Of a DNA stretch of 64,000 bases, positions 33,901 through 45,377 are shown one piece after another. The notes under the pieces were generated by a model that saw nothing but the letters and a program-made list of their open reading frames with translations, was not told the DNA's origin and did no database searches. The translations under genes and the position numbers were made by a program. Origin of the DNA: Heterohyrax brucei (Eukaryota; Chordata; Mammalia; Hyracoidea; Procaviidae); assembly GCA_028571685.1 (NCBI GenBank), contig CM053140.1, forward strand, positions 146,987,701 to 147,051,700, written 5' to 3'. How positions within the stretch are numbered: the stretch's first letter is position 1; the number at the start of each line of letters is the position of its first letter.

Positions 33901-36613
33901 TTATCCAGTTTGAGTTGGTTTTGTATAAGGTGTAAGATATGGGTCTTGTTTCAATTTATTGCAGATGGATCTCCAATTTGACCAGCACCATTGTTGAAGA
34001 GATTGTTTTTTTCCCCAGTTTAATGTCTTAAGGCCTTTGTCGAATATCAGCTGTTCGTAGGAGAATGGTGTCATTTCTGGGGTCCAGATTCTGTTCCATT
34101 GATTTATCTCTGTCTTTTTGTGCTGGTACCAGGCTGTTTTGACTACAGTGGCAGTGTAATAGTTTCTAAAGTTGGGTAGTGAGAGGCCTGCTAGTGTGTG
34201 CTTCTTCTTCAGTAGTGCTTTACTTATCTGGGGCTTCTTCCCTTTCCAAACAAAGTTGGTGATTTGTTTCTCTTGCTCATTAAAAAATGTCATTGGAATT
34301 TGTATTGGGATTGCATTATATAAGTAGAGTGCTTTGGGTAAAATAGACATTTTCACAATGTTAAGTCTTCCAATCCGTGAGCAAGGTAGGTTTCTCGATT
34401 TATGAAAGTCTCTCTCAGTTTCTTGTAGCACGAACTTGTATTCTCTTTGTAAAGGTCTTTTATTTCTCTGGCAAGGGTTATTCCTAGGTATGTTATCTTT
34501 TGGGGGGCTGTAGTAAATGGTATTGGTTTGGTGATTTCTTCCTTAATAATCTCATTGTTGTTATAAAGGAATCCTACTGATTCACTTATGTTTATCTTGT
34601 ATCTTGAGACTTCGCTGAACTCTATTTTCAGTTTGAGTAGTTTACTTATGAATTCTTTAGGATTCTCTGCATATACAATCATGTCATCTGCAAACAGGGA
34701 AATTTTCACTTCCTCTTTGCTGATGCAGATGCCCTTTATTTCTCGGTCTTCTCTAATTTCTGTTACTAAAACTTCTAGTACAATTTTGAATAGGAGAGGT
34801 CAGAGTGGGCATCCTTGTCTAGTTCTAATTCTCAAAGAGAATTGTTTCAGTGTCTCTCCATTCAGGATTGTGTAGGCAGTTGGCTTTGTATAAACGGCCT
34901 TTATTGCATTACATTGAGGAATTTGCCATCATTCCTATTTTGCTTAGAGTTTTTAGCATGAATGGGTGTTGGACTTTTATCAAAAGCCTTTTCTGCATCA
35001 ATAGACAAAATCAGGCGATTCTTGTCTTTTGTGATATTTATGTGGTTGATCATGTTAATTGTTTTTCTGATGTTGAACCAGACTTGCATCGCTGGTATGA
35101 ATCCAAGTTGGTCGTGATGGATTATTTTTTTGATATGTTGTTGCATTCTGTTGGCAAGAATTTTGTTGAAGATTTTTACATCTAGATTCATGAGTGATAT
35201 TGGCCTGTAGTTCTCCTTTTTGGTTGGGTCTTTTCCTGGCTTTGGTATCAGGGTCGTGTTGGCTTCATAGAATGAATCTGGGAGTATTTCATCCCTTTCT
35301 GTACTGTGAAATAGTCTCAGCATTATTGGAGAAAACTCTTCTCTAAAAGCTTGGTAGAATTCTGCAATGAAGCCATCCGGGCCCGGGCTTTTTTTTGGTT
35401 GGTAGTTTTTGGATGACTTTTCAGTCTCTTCCTCTGTGATGGGTTTATAAAGTTGTTCTGATTCACATTGTGATAATTTTGGTAGGTGATATGAATCAAG
35501 GAATTTGCCCATTTCCTCTAGGTTTTCAAATTTGTTAGAGTACAGTTTGTCATAGTATTGTTATGATATTTTTGATTTCTGTGGGATCTATTTTGACAAT
35601 TCCCCTCTCATTTCTTATTTGAGTTATCTGTTTCCTCTCCTGTTTCTCTTTAGTAAGTTTAGCCAGTGGTTTGTCAGTTTGGTTGATCTTTTCAAAAAAC
35701 CAGCTTTTGGTCTTTTCAATTTTTTAAATTGTTTTTCTATTCTCTAATTGATTTGGTTCTGCTCTAATCTTTGGATCTGTTTTATTCTGGCGTGTGAGGG
35801 GTTCCTCTGTTGTTCTCCCTCTACTTCTTCAAGTGTAGGGTTAGTTCTTTGGTGTGGTTTCTTTCCTCCTTGCAGACGTGTACATTTATGGAGATAAACT
35901 GACCTCTGAGCGTTGCTTTGGCTATATTCCATAGGTTCTGGGAGGAAGTGTCTTCATTCTCATTGGAATCTTAAATTTCTTTATTTCATTCTTGATTTCT
36001 TCTACAACCCATGTTTTTTTGAGCAAGATTTGTTCATTTTCCATGAGTTCCACTTTCCATTTGTGTTTTTTCTGCTGTTAATTTCAACTTTTATGGCTTT
36101 ATGATCTGAGAACATGCTTTGCATTAATTCAGTGGTATGGATTTTGTTGAGAATTGCTTTATGTACTGACCCATGGTCTATTCTGGAGAATGTTACATGT
36201 GCGCTGGAGAAGGTGTAGTTGTCCATTGATGGATAGAAAGTTCTATGTATGTCGATTAGGTCTAGTTGGTTAATTGTGACAAAAATGTTTTCTGTGTCTT
36301 GACTGGGCTTTTTTCTAGACTATCTGTCCAGTATTGAGAGTGAAGGGTTGAAGTCTCCCACTACTATTGTGGAGTGAACTATCTTCTTTTTGAGTGTAGT
36401 CAGTGTTTCTTTGACGTATTTAGGTGTTCCAATATTAGGTGTATAAATATTTAATATTGTTAAGTCCTGTTTGTGTATTGAACCTTTCAGCAATAAATAG
36501 TATCCATCCTTGTCCACAATGGTGGATTTTACATTAAAATCAATTTTATTTGAGATTAGAATTGCCACACCTGCTCTTCCTTGTGTATTGTTAGCTTGAT
36601 ACAATTCTTCCAT
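33901..36613 (-). pseudogene. LINE-1 ORF2 (endonuclease-reverse transcriptase), broken
   Basis: Recognisable parts on minus: endonuclease at 36,613-36,320 (RAGVAILISNKIDFNVKS, LTILNIYTPNIGTPKY, STIVVGDFNPSL) and its continuation at 36,226-36,002; RT at 35,512-34,901 ([68 protein letters not shown]). The FADD catalytic box is at 34,709-34,353 (MKISLFADDMIVYAENP), followed by KITYLGITLAREIKDLY and at 34,431-33,901 the thumb/C-terminal part (KALYLYNAIPIQIPMTFF, FVWKGKKPQISKALL). The pieces lie in different frames, with at least five interruptions, so no functional protein remains. Confidence 0.9.
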
Positions 36614-37264
36614 CCTTTAATTTTCAGTTTGTTCACATCTTTAAGTCTAAGACAAGTTTCTTGTAAGCAACATATGGATGAGTCATGTCTTTTCATCCAA
36701 AATGTCACTCAATGTCTCTTTACTGCAGCATTCAGTCCATTCACATTCAATGTAATTATTGATAGGTGTGTGTTTAGTGCTGTCATTGTGATATGTTTAT
36801 TTTTGCATTGATATTTTTTCTGTTGTTCTTATTAGCCTGCTCTGGGACATTCTTCTTTGTCAGTTGATTTTTCACTTTTTTCAGTGTTGGTTTTGTGGTC
36901 GTTGAGACTCCTGTATTACGTTTCTTGATTTGATGTATCTTTATTGTGCTTTACGGCTGCTCCTAAGATCCCCCTTAATTATGTATAAACCCAATTTTAA
37001 TTACTGTCAGTCTTATTAACTTGTCCATCTGGAAGGACTATAATAACTGTAGTACATCCCTCTTTTTAATACAATGACTCATAGTTTTCATGATATGATC
37101 ACTGAATCATTTCTTTCATTATTATAGCATTGATTGAGTTTGGAGCCCTCCCTAACTGAGTAGGTTTCTGGGTGATGTCTCCTCTATTTGCTTCTGAAAT
37201 ATAAAGTTAGTGGTTTTGTTTTTATAAGCCAAGAGAGTCTTCCAGTATTTCTTATAGCTTTGGT

Positions 37265-38162
37265 TTGGTATTTACAAAGTCTCTGAGTTTCTGTTTATCT
37301 GTGAATGTCTTAACTTCATTTTTGTATTTGAAAGATAGTTTTGCAGAATATATAATTCTTGGTTGGAAGCTCTTCTCCTTCAAGGCTTTGAAGGTATCAT
37401 GCCACTGTCTCCATACCAGCATGGTTTCTGCTGATCAAAGCCTACAGGGTTTCCCTCTGAATGTTAGCTTTGCTTTGAGTCTTGATGCCTTAAGAGTTTC
37501 TTCTTATGCTTCATTTTGTTAAGCTTGATTATAATATGTCTTGGAGTCTTTCTTTTGAGATCTATATTGAGTAGCTCTCCATATGCATACTGGATATCTC
37601 TATATTCTCTATATATTCCTTTCTTTCATAATTTTTGGGAAGTTTTCTGTCAGTAGCTCAGTTACAATACTCTCTGTGTTCTCAGGTGTCTTGCACTGTT
37701 GAGGAACTCCAATTAATTATAGATTGTTCTTCTTAATAGAGTCCCACATGCTTCTTCATTTTTCTTGTTTCTTTTTTCTGATTTCTCCTCATAGATGCTG
37801 GAGCCAGTAGCTCTGTCTTCTAAGTCAGAAAGTCTATTTTCCATTTGTTCCATTCTGTTTTCTTGGCTTTGAATTGAAGTTTCTACATCTTTGATTTTGT
37901 TCTTGATCTGTTGGATTTCAGGGTACTGGTGTTCCATCAGATGCAACAGTTTGCTTAATTTTTCATTTTGCTCTGCTGCATTTTCAATAAAGTCAAGGAG
38001 GGCTGTATATAATCCTTTTGTATTCACCTTTGGTAGTTTCAGACAGGTTTCTTTATCTGGCAGGTTCTTTGGTGCTTTCTTTTGGGGGCCTTCTGAAGCC
38101 ATGAGTGATTTCTTGGTTATGGTTTTCTCCAGAGTTTGTTGCTTTTTGGGCATCAGAGTCAA
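37265..38162 (-). pseudogene. LINE-1 ORF1, broken
   Basis: An open 149-codon segment (38,162-37,713) holds the N-terminus and a heptad-rich coiled coil: IKNKIKDVETSIQSQENRME then QMENRLSDLEDRATGSSIYE. This is the trimerisation domain, and it ends RNKKNEEACGTLLRRTIYN. The RRM/CTD follows toward 37,265 in other frames (antisense cattttgttaagcttgatta). Confidence 0.8.
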
Positions 38163-38999
38163 TAGAGGCTGTGAGAGATGATGTGAAGATGGACCACAAT
38201 TGTTTCTCTAGGCTTTCTTAAAATGAAAGGTAAAAGATATCTGACAGCTTCCAAAGTCAGTCAGGTTTTCAAGTGTACAGGTCCCTCTTCCCAGATGGCA
38301 AAGTAAGTACCTCTATATTCAAGCCCAGATGTTATTAATTAGTTCAAAATACAGAAAGGCCACTGCCCTGCTGGCCTCTGCTGTTGGACCCCAGCCATAG
38401 GTGACACCATGTAGAATACTGTTTTTCTTCCAGAAAATCGCTCTCCTCTGGGCAGGTGCTGCCTGCCAGCCTAGGAATTAGGTCCAGCTGAGGCCTCCAC
38501 ATGGGTATATCTGCCTCCCAGTGGAGTAAGATCGTGCCCCACACAAGCTCCCCACCTACCTTGTACAGGCCACTCAATGGCAGAGGTGGAAAGAGAGGCC
38601 AGAGATACCAAGATCCACAGAGTCTAAAGCTTGGCTCTCAAAATATGGCAATTTTGCCTGCCAGTTCTACCAGCAGTGAGTCTGAGATTAGCTGCTAGTC
38701 AAGTCTCAGCCCTGCCTGCACGCTAAGACAGAGGAAAAAAAAAAGTAAAGTGGCAATTTACCTTCTGCCTGTGAAAGCCAGAACTCACCATGAGTTGGGG
38801 TCAGCAAAAGAGAGGAAGATTTCTATTCAGTGATATGAAGCTCAAATTAATAGCCCTATGCCGTGTCCTAGGGCTCAGTGGGTGTCCAGAAGGCTCCAAT
38901 TAATTATCATTTCAGGTCTTGGTTTCCAGAAGGATTTAGGGAGATATGTGTTCAGTCTGCCATCTTGACTCTGCCTCTCCCTTTTTCTGTTTTCTCCTG

Positions 39000-39190
39000 C
39001 TAGCACACTGATCCAACACTTGGCTGCTACCTAAAAGGCTGGTTATTTGAACCTACCAGCTGATCCACAGCAGAAAGGACATGGTCACCTGCTCCCATAA
39101 CATTATAGCATAGGAAACCCTATGCGGCAGTTCTATTCTATAGGGTCCCTATTGGTTGTAATCAACTCAGTGACAATGTATTAATGGTAA
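39000..39190 (+). repeat. Afrotherian tRNA-derived SINE, long form
   Basis: Contains ccaacacttggctgctacct, ttatttgaacctaccagctg, aggacatggtcacctgctcc, ggaaaccctatgcggcagtt, ctattctatagggtccctat, and gttgtaatcaactcagtgac with aatg. Includes the extra middle block found in some copies. Confidence 0.8.
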
Positions 39191-39193
39191 TAA

Positions 39194-39325
39194 AGTAAAT
39201 AAGAAAGATCAGAGCAGAAATCAACAAATAGAAAATGTTGTGTGCTGTCACTATGGGTTGGAATGGACTTGACAGCACACATTTTCTATTTCTTTGACTT
39301 TTGCTCTGATCATTATTATTTACTT
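39194..39325. repeat. Large imperfect palindrome (57/56-bp arms, 19-bp loop)
   Basis: Left arm 39,194-39,250 (agtaaataagaaagatcaga ... ttgtgtgctgtca) is the inverse complement of 39,270-39,325 (tgacagcacacattttctat ... tgatcattattatttactt) with a few gaps. The loop (ctatgggttggaatggact) is SINE-tail sequence. It lies between two SINEs of opposite orientation. Confidence 0.8.
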
Positions 39326-39332
39326 CTTAAGC

Positions 39333-39485
39333 TTAACCCATTGCTGTTGACTTTATTCTGACTCATAGCCACTCTATAGGATAGGGTAGAACTGCCTCAC
39401 AGGGTGTCCAAGGAGGACCTGGTGGATTTGAACTGTCAATGTTTTGGTTAGCAGCTGTAGCTCTTAACCATTCCGCCTCCAGGTT
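39333..39485 (-). repeat. Afrotherian tRNA-derived SINE
   Basis: On +: acccattgctgttgacttta, tgactcatagccactctata, gggtagaactgcctcacagg, ggacctggtggatttgaact, ggttagcagctgtagctctt and aaccattccgcctccaggtt. Confidence 0.85.
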
Positions 39486-40600
39486 TTGAGTTTACTTTGG
39501 CAATATTTCCATAGCTTTTTTAATCGTTTGACATGAGTTATTAAATTGAGGCTATTTTTCGTCTCTAGGTGTTAGAGCTGGAAATTTCTCTCTAAATACT
39601 GTTTTAGTAGCATTCCAAAAATATTTTGTGTTGTATATTCAATTTCATTCGTCTTAAGATACTCCCCAATTTCATTGTTGATTTTTTTTTCTTGGACTGA
39701 CTGGGTTATGTAGAAGTACATTAACTAGTTTCCAAATATTTGGTGATTTTGTCAGGAGTTACCCTTTATGGATTTATAATTTAATTCCACTGTGGTCAAA
39801 GAAAATGCTTTGTATGACTTGAGTCCTTAAGTTTATTGAGATTTGTTTAAGGGCTCAGTGTATGGTATACCTTGGTAAATGTTCTGTGTATGCTTGAAAA
39901 CAATGTATATTCAGCTGTTCTAAGGTGAAGTGTTCTATAAATGTTAACAAAGTCAAATTGCTTGATAGTACTGTTCAAGTCTTTTGTATCTTAATGAAAG
40001 AGTACTATTGAAATAGCTGACTATAACTATGGATTTATTTATTTCTCTTTTCAGTCATATCATTTTTTTTTCCTTTCTGTATTTTGAAGCTCTATTACTT
40101 AGTGCATAAATGTTTAGGAACACTGCCTTCTTGATAACTTGATCTCTTTATCATTGTGTAATGGTTTTTATTCCTTCTAATATTTTTTCTCTGAAATTTA
40201 CTTTGACTAATATTAATACAGCTCATGGCAACCCTAGAGGCCAGAGTAGAACTTCCCTCTAGAGTCTATGAGTCAGATCTGACTCAACGGCATTTGGCTA
40301 ATATTAATACAGTCATTCTAGTTTTATTTTGATTTGTATTAACATGGTAGATTTTCTTCCATCCTTACACTTTAAACTTGCTTGTGTCTTTGTATTTAAA
40401 ACAGATGTCTTCAAGCAGAATATCGGTTGAGTGTGGTACTATTTTTTATATAGTCTACAGTAGTTTTATTTTTGGGGATAATTTTGTATTTATAAAAGAG
40501 TTCAAAACGAATGCAGATAATTCCCATATACTTTTTATTAGGTTCCCCTTATCATCTTATACAATCAAAAATCAATTATCAAAATTAAGAAGTTAAGGTT
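39486..40600 (-). mobile_element. Old LINE-1 (L1M-like), endonuclease/RT-proximal region
   Basis: Antisense ORF2: ctctaggtgttagagctgga, ggtgattttgtcaggagtta, aattccactgtggtcaaaga, gcttgaaaacaatgtatatt, cttgatctctttatcattgt. Same orientation and divergence as 27,961-30,902 and further 5' in L1 order, so it is the other half of that element. The final ~200 bases are weaker. Confidence 0.75.
40222..40297 (+). repeat. 76-bp SINE insert with inverted 5' part and 15-bp target duplication
   Basis: Perfect direct repeats ctaatattaatacag lie at 40,207-40,221 and 40,298-40,312. Between them the first ~43 bases are SINE in minus orientation (tcatggcaaccctag, agagtagaact). The last ~33 are the SINE tail in plus orientation (ctatgagtcagatctgactc then aacggcatttgg). 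Confidence 0.8.
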
Positions 40601-41382
40601 GGATTTGTTGGTTTGTAGTTTTAATCAAATGTGATGCTCCTTTCTCTGCTCTTTTTGAAGATTCCACTTACATGTAGTACCAGACCTTTATAGTTCTCAA
40701 TAGATGAAATAGAAAACGATACAATTTCTTCCTGGTTTTACATTAGATGGAGCAGTCACCGAGATAAAGGCATGCATGACAAAGTTTGCTGGGGAACAGG
40801 GCCAACTGGTTGGAGTTATGGGAAAATCACAAAGAGTATGGAAGAGCCTTGGCTTTCCTCCTGTGAGTGACTTCCCAATCCCGTCCTTATTGCTTAAGCT
40901 TACTGTGAAGGTCACAAATAAAAGTCTAGAATTTAGCCCTTTCTTTTATGTTACCTGACATTCGGGAAGAATATGAGCTCACAGGCAAATGAATGAAATA
41001 TCAGTTTCAGTTAGAAAGCAATATAATTTGTGTCTGGCTTTCTCTCTTGAGAGTCTCTCATGAGTTTTAAGTCAACATGTTATACATTTTGGCTATCTGA
41101 AGCTATTCTTCTGGAAAGATCACATGGAGAAACTACACTGAATTTGAGATACTGAAGGAATGATTCCAAGATTTTCCAATCCCAACATGATTGAATCTTT
41201 TCAGCTCAGGTGTCAGATACCTGAGTGAAAAGGCCTTCTGACAGTTCTAACCTTGTCCCTCTATCCTTAGTGCAAAGTGGAGCAGAGATGAATTGCCTTC
41301 ATAGTCCTGTGTAAATTGCAGATTAGCAAGCAAAAAAACACTGTGTATTAAGTCACTGTTTTGTGATGATTTCCTATCCAAT
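40601..41382. other. Unassigned spacer
   Basis: No gene or confident repeat. The opposite-strand frames at 40,697-40,958 overlap and are unsupported. Confidence 0.4.
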
Positions 41383-41445
41383 ATGCAGGGTCGCTATGAA
41401 TTGGAATCAACTTGACAGCAATGGGTTTGATTTTTTGGTTTTTAT
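41383..41445 (+). repeat. Afrotherian SINE, 3' tail only
   Basis: Gcagggtcgctatgaattgg followed by aatcaacttgacagcaatgg and gtttgattttttggttttt. Confidence 0.75.
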
Positions 41446-41503
41446 TAAATGACTGAAACCACAGTTATATTTTGCAACATCCTCTAGACTTTTTGGTGTT
41501 GTT

Positions 41504-41585
41504 GCTAGAGTCCCCCAACCCATTGCCATCAAGGCAATTGTGAGTCATAAGTACAGTATAAGACAGGAGAGAACTGCCCCATTTC
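41504..41585 (-). repeat. Afrotherian SINE fragment
   Basis: Cccaacccattgccatcaag, tgtgagtcataagtacagta and gagagaactgccccattt are the reversed 3' half. Confidence 0.6.
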
Positions 41586-41922
41586 TAGCAACATCTTTTT
41601 CTCCCTATATTTAACTACAATACATTCATGTACATGTATCTTATCTACACCATTATAATTGACTAGATGACAATGGATTTTTATACCATTTTGGTCTTTA
41701 TGAGTCCCTTTGTTTCAAGATCTTAGATCCTTCTGTAATTCTGAAATATTCTTGGTCTTTATTCTTTCAACTATTTCTTTCTTTTCTTTTTTAAAAATCA
41801 TTGTCTCTCTTTGTATGCGTGTGTGACTCCTGTATGAATGTTGACCATCCTAACTTTATCTTCCATGTTTCTTAAATTTTTAAATATATTCCCACTATTT
41901 TGTTTCTTACTGTTGTTCTTGT

Positions 41923-42905
41923 TAGGTGCTGTCAGGTTGGTTCTGACTCATAGTGACCCCATGAACAACAGAATGAAATACGGCCTGGTCTTGAGCCATG
42001 TCCACAATTGTTTTCATGCTAGCCTGTTGTTGCAGCCACCGTGTCAATCCATCTTGTTGAGGGTCCTCCACTTTTTTGCTGATCCTCCACTCTACCAAGC
42101 ATGATGCCCTTCTCCAGGGACTAATCCTTTCTGACAATGTGTCCAAAGCATGTGAGATGCAGTCTTGCCATCTTTGCTTCCAAGGAGCGCTCTGGTTGTA
42201 CTTCTTTCAGAACAGATCTATTTGTTCTTTTGGCGGTCCACGGTACTTCAACATTCTTCTCCAACACCACAATTCAAAGGCATCAGTTCTTTTGTCTTCT
42301 TTGTTCATTGTCCAGCTTTTGCATGCATATGATACGATTTAAAATATCATGGCTTGGGTCAGGCACACTTCAGTCATCAAGGTGACATCTTTACTTTTGA
42401 ATACTTTAAAAAGGTCCTTTGCAGCAGATTTTGCCAGTGTAGTGCATCATCTGATTTATTGATTGCTTCTTCCAAGGGCATGGATTGTGGACTCAAGTAA
42501 AATGAAATCCTTGACAACCTCAATCTTTTCTCCATGTATGACAATGTTGCTTACTGGTCCAGTTGTGAGGATTTTTGTCTTCCTGACGTTGAGGTGCAAT
42601 CCATGCTGAAGGTTGTGGTCCTTAATTTTCATCAGTGTCTCAAATCTTCTTCACTTCCATCAAGTAAGGTGGTGTTATCTGCAAAATGCAGGTTGTTAAT
42701 GAGTCATCCTCCAATCCTGATGCCTCATTCTTCTTCATAGAATCCAGCTTCTTGGATTATTTGCTTGGAATACAGATTTAAAAGGTATGATGAAAGGATA
42801 CAGCCCTTACACACATCTTTCCTGACTTTAAAATTTGCAGTGTCCCCATGTTCTGTTCACATGACTACTTGATTCATGTTTCTTACTCGTGCCTTCATAA
42901 AGAAT
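41923..42905 (-). mobile_element. RTE (BovB-like) LINE, 5'-truncated
   Basis: 3' tail gttaggtgctgtcaggttgg, then gactcatagtgaccccatga, caccgtgtcaatccatcttg, taccaagcatgatgcccttc, gtgagatgcagtcttgccat and further into the RT-coding part (gatgcctcattcttcttcat, ttggattatttgcttggaat). Reading frames are broken. The flanks (41.6-41.9 and 42.9-43.2 kb) share an AT-rich antisense-LINE look. Confidence 0.8.
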
Positions 42906-43199
42906 TCACTTTTACACTCTCATCTTCCAGCTCACTCATTTGTTCTTCAATTGGATTTTATTTTATAACATTAAATTCTTTATTTCAAATGTTATATTTA
43001 TAGCACAATATTTCTATTTAGTTATACTATATATCTGTTCCTATTTTATGTTAGTAGTCTCTTCTTCATTTTGAGAATGATCATAATACTTTTTCATATC
43101 ACTTGTTTGTCTTGTTTGTTTGACCTGCATTATCAGTTAATAAGTTTTTCAGTTTATTTAATGTTAGTTCTGGAAGTTGTGATGTTTAATTCATTTGTC

Positions 43200-44640
43200 T
43201 GTGAACTCATATTCTTCTGGAACATCAACTAACATTCAAAAAAGGGCTAATTTCTAGACTCTGACTTGTGACTTTGAGTCACCTTAAAGAATATTGATGG
43301 GATGGGGATGTCACCTACAGGTGGGAAAGCCAAGACCTTTCCATACTCTTTGTCCCTTTTCCCTAACCCAAACCAGTAGACCCTGGAAAACTTTGTCATG
43401 CCCTTTATCTAGGGGACTGCTCTTTATAAACACTTTTTCTGTAATTGGAATATGCTAGATCTTGGTGTCACTCTATAAGGTATTAAATGAAGTCACTTAT
43501 CATCTCTATTTCTCTCTCACCATTCATCTATTTATCCTTCTTGCTGTCTATCCATTTACCTATCTCTCTACATTTAGTTACTTCTTTAATGGCATTTAAA
43601 CTTACACAGTTGTTGTAACTGGTGGAGCAGTCTCTATAAGGTTGTTGTCCTCATTCAGATTCTAGAGTTTGAAGTCTGCAAAGAAAGCAATCAGGAAGGA
43701 AAGATGAATGTAAAATCTGAGAGATTAAGGACAAATCAGAAGCCATGAGCACAAGCTGGAACCCACAATAATGGATCTGAACTCATGTCAGTACTTACCA
43801 TCTTCCACATTGAAATAGTGAGAAGGCAGAACTCTTTATCATGGGGCTAAATACACATCTGGCCCATGAATTAGAGAAACTTAAGGGGGATCCTGGAAAG
43901 GTGGAGCAGTTGTGTATCTGTGATGTAAGCCAACAAAGTGACGATGTACATGAGCTTTAAAATCTCCTGGTTTTTCTGCTCTGGATTTGTGACCATAAAA
44001 AAAATATGAGCACTGTTTCATTTCTACCCTCCAGTATTGCACAAGAAATGCCTTTAACCTTAACGGAAAACATACAAAAGAAGGAGTTCTTGGAAATGTA
44101 GTTCATTCTGGGCAAATTGATGTATTACAAAGACACCACCCCTTCAGTACACGGAAGGGGAAGATGAGAAGGTGTAAACAGCAACAGATGCATTTGTCAT
44201 TATCTGCTTCTTCTCTAGCTGGGCTCTAGCACTGTCCTAGTGGTCTGGCCAGCACTACAGTGATGTGGTCGTTTTTCTGACCTGAAATGGTGATGCCGCA
44301 AACCACAATAAGCCTCCTACAGCAGTAAGAGGGAGAGAAAAGAGCACGAATGGAAAGCTTACTCTCAACTTATTTCTCAGCCATGTTTTCCAGATCTCTT
44401 CGACTCTTGAATGTTGCTTTACTCACCATGCTCCTCCCATCATCCTCAGTAACTGCAACACAATGCCTTCCAACTGGATCATGTCTCATTTCATACATTG
44501 GTGTTATAGCTCCCTTCTCTTTCCTCATTACACATGTATCAACGTCAAGGTTGTTGGAAAAATGTTAGCAGCCTATCACATCACCTTTAACAGCACTGTA
44601 AATATAAATTTTGCATTTTCTTGTGTGAAATTAAAGTAAT
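43200..44640. other. Unassigned stretch
   Basis: No gene supported. The + frame at 44,350-44,568 (72 codons, hydrophobic) has no family match or gene context. Confidence 0.4.
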
Positions 44641-44642
44641 AT

Positions 44643-44695
44643 AAGCCAAGCCAAAAGCCAAGTGCCGTCGAGTCGGATCCGACTCACGGCGACCT
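44643..44695 (-). repeat. Afrotherian SINE tail-only insert, little diverged
   Basis: Agccaagccaaaagccaagt, then gccgtcgagtcggatccgac and tcacggcgacc. It is almost identical to 54,922-54,969 and lacks any tRNA-like head. Confidence 0.8.
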
Positions 44696-45220
44696 GACTT
44701 TGTTATGTTATTTAGTTTTCTGGAGACTTGTTTAACAGTTCTTTTTCTTCTTTTTGCCAATAATTTTTTTCTTGAGGAGTAAAAAGAGTTGTCATGATTA
44801 TCCTTTGAGTCATAGTGTTCTTAAATTGTGTAAATACTTATACATTTTGACCCATACACCAGAGGTAAGCTACTTAAGAAAAGCTGGCTGTCTTAGACAA
44901 TCTTAAAGATGATGAGAAAAGGCTGCACTATGACTAACAAGTATACGTAATTATTTTGGAATATCATTTATCTACCCAGTTCTTTCCTTTAGCTCAATAA
45001 ATTACAGCAGCATTTTCTTAGAAACCAAAAAGGAAAAACATACTTCCTGTTCATTTAATTTTTATCCCTGGCTCATGACTGGCTAGAGCAACCAGCAGCA
45101 TACAGTTTAGCCAACACATTTCTGGATGTCTCTGAGATGAATTTTCCACTTCCCTGTAATACTCACACAGAAAATCTAGGCAAAAAACATAGAGTAGGGT
45201 TTTTTTTTGCTTATGTAATG

Positions 45221-45377
45221 GGAACCTTGGTGGTGTAGTTGTTCTACATCTGCTAACCAAAAGTCAGCAGTTCGAGTCCACCAGCTGCTCTTGGAAACTC
45301 TGTGGAGGAGTTCTATTCTGTCCTACAGGGCTGCTTTGAGTCAGAATAGACTCCAAGGCAGTGGTTTTGGGTTTGAG
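45221..45377 (+). repeat. Afrotherian tRNA-derived SINE
   Basis: Contains gggaaccttggtggtgtagt, tctgctaaccaaaagtcagc, agttcgagtccaccagctgc, ggagttctattctgtcctac, and agggctgctttgagtcagaa with ccaaggcagtggttttggg. Complete. Confidence 0.9.

Larger units (their letters stand above)
33380..38988 (-). mobile_element. LINE-1, near-complete 5' part, 3' end lost
   Basis: Minus-strand order: 5'UTR 38,988-~38,200, ORF1 ~38,162-37,265, ORF2 ~36,900-33,380. It lacks the ORF2 C-terminal end, 3'UTR and poly(A). Its opening on minus, gagaggcagagtcaagatgg, parallels the + L1 at 30,903, but the 5'UTR bodies differ, so these are distinct subfamilies or ages. Confidence 0.85.

Noticed and set aside
43560-44640. 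Possible gene around the hydrophobic 72-codon frame at 44,350
   Set aside because: No upstream exon, promoter or family resemblance.
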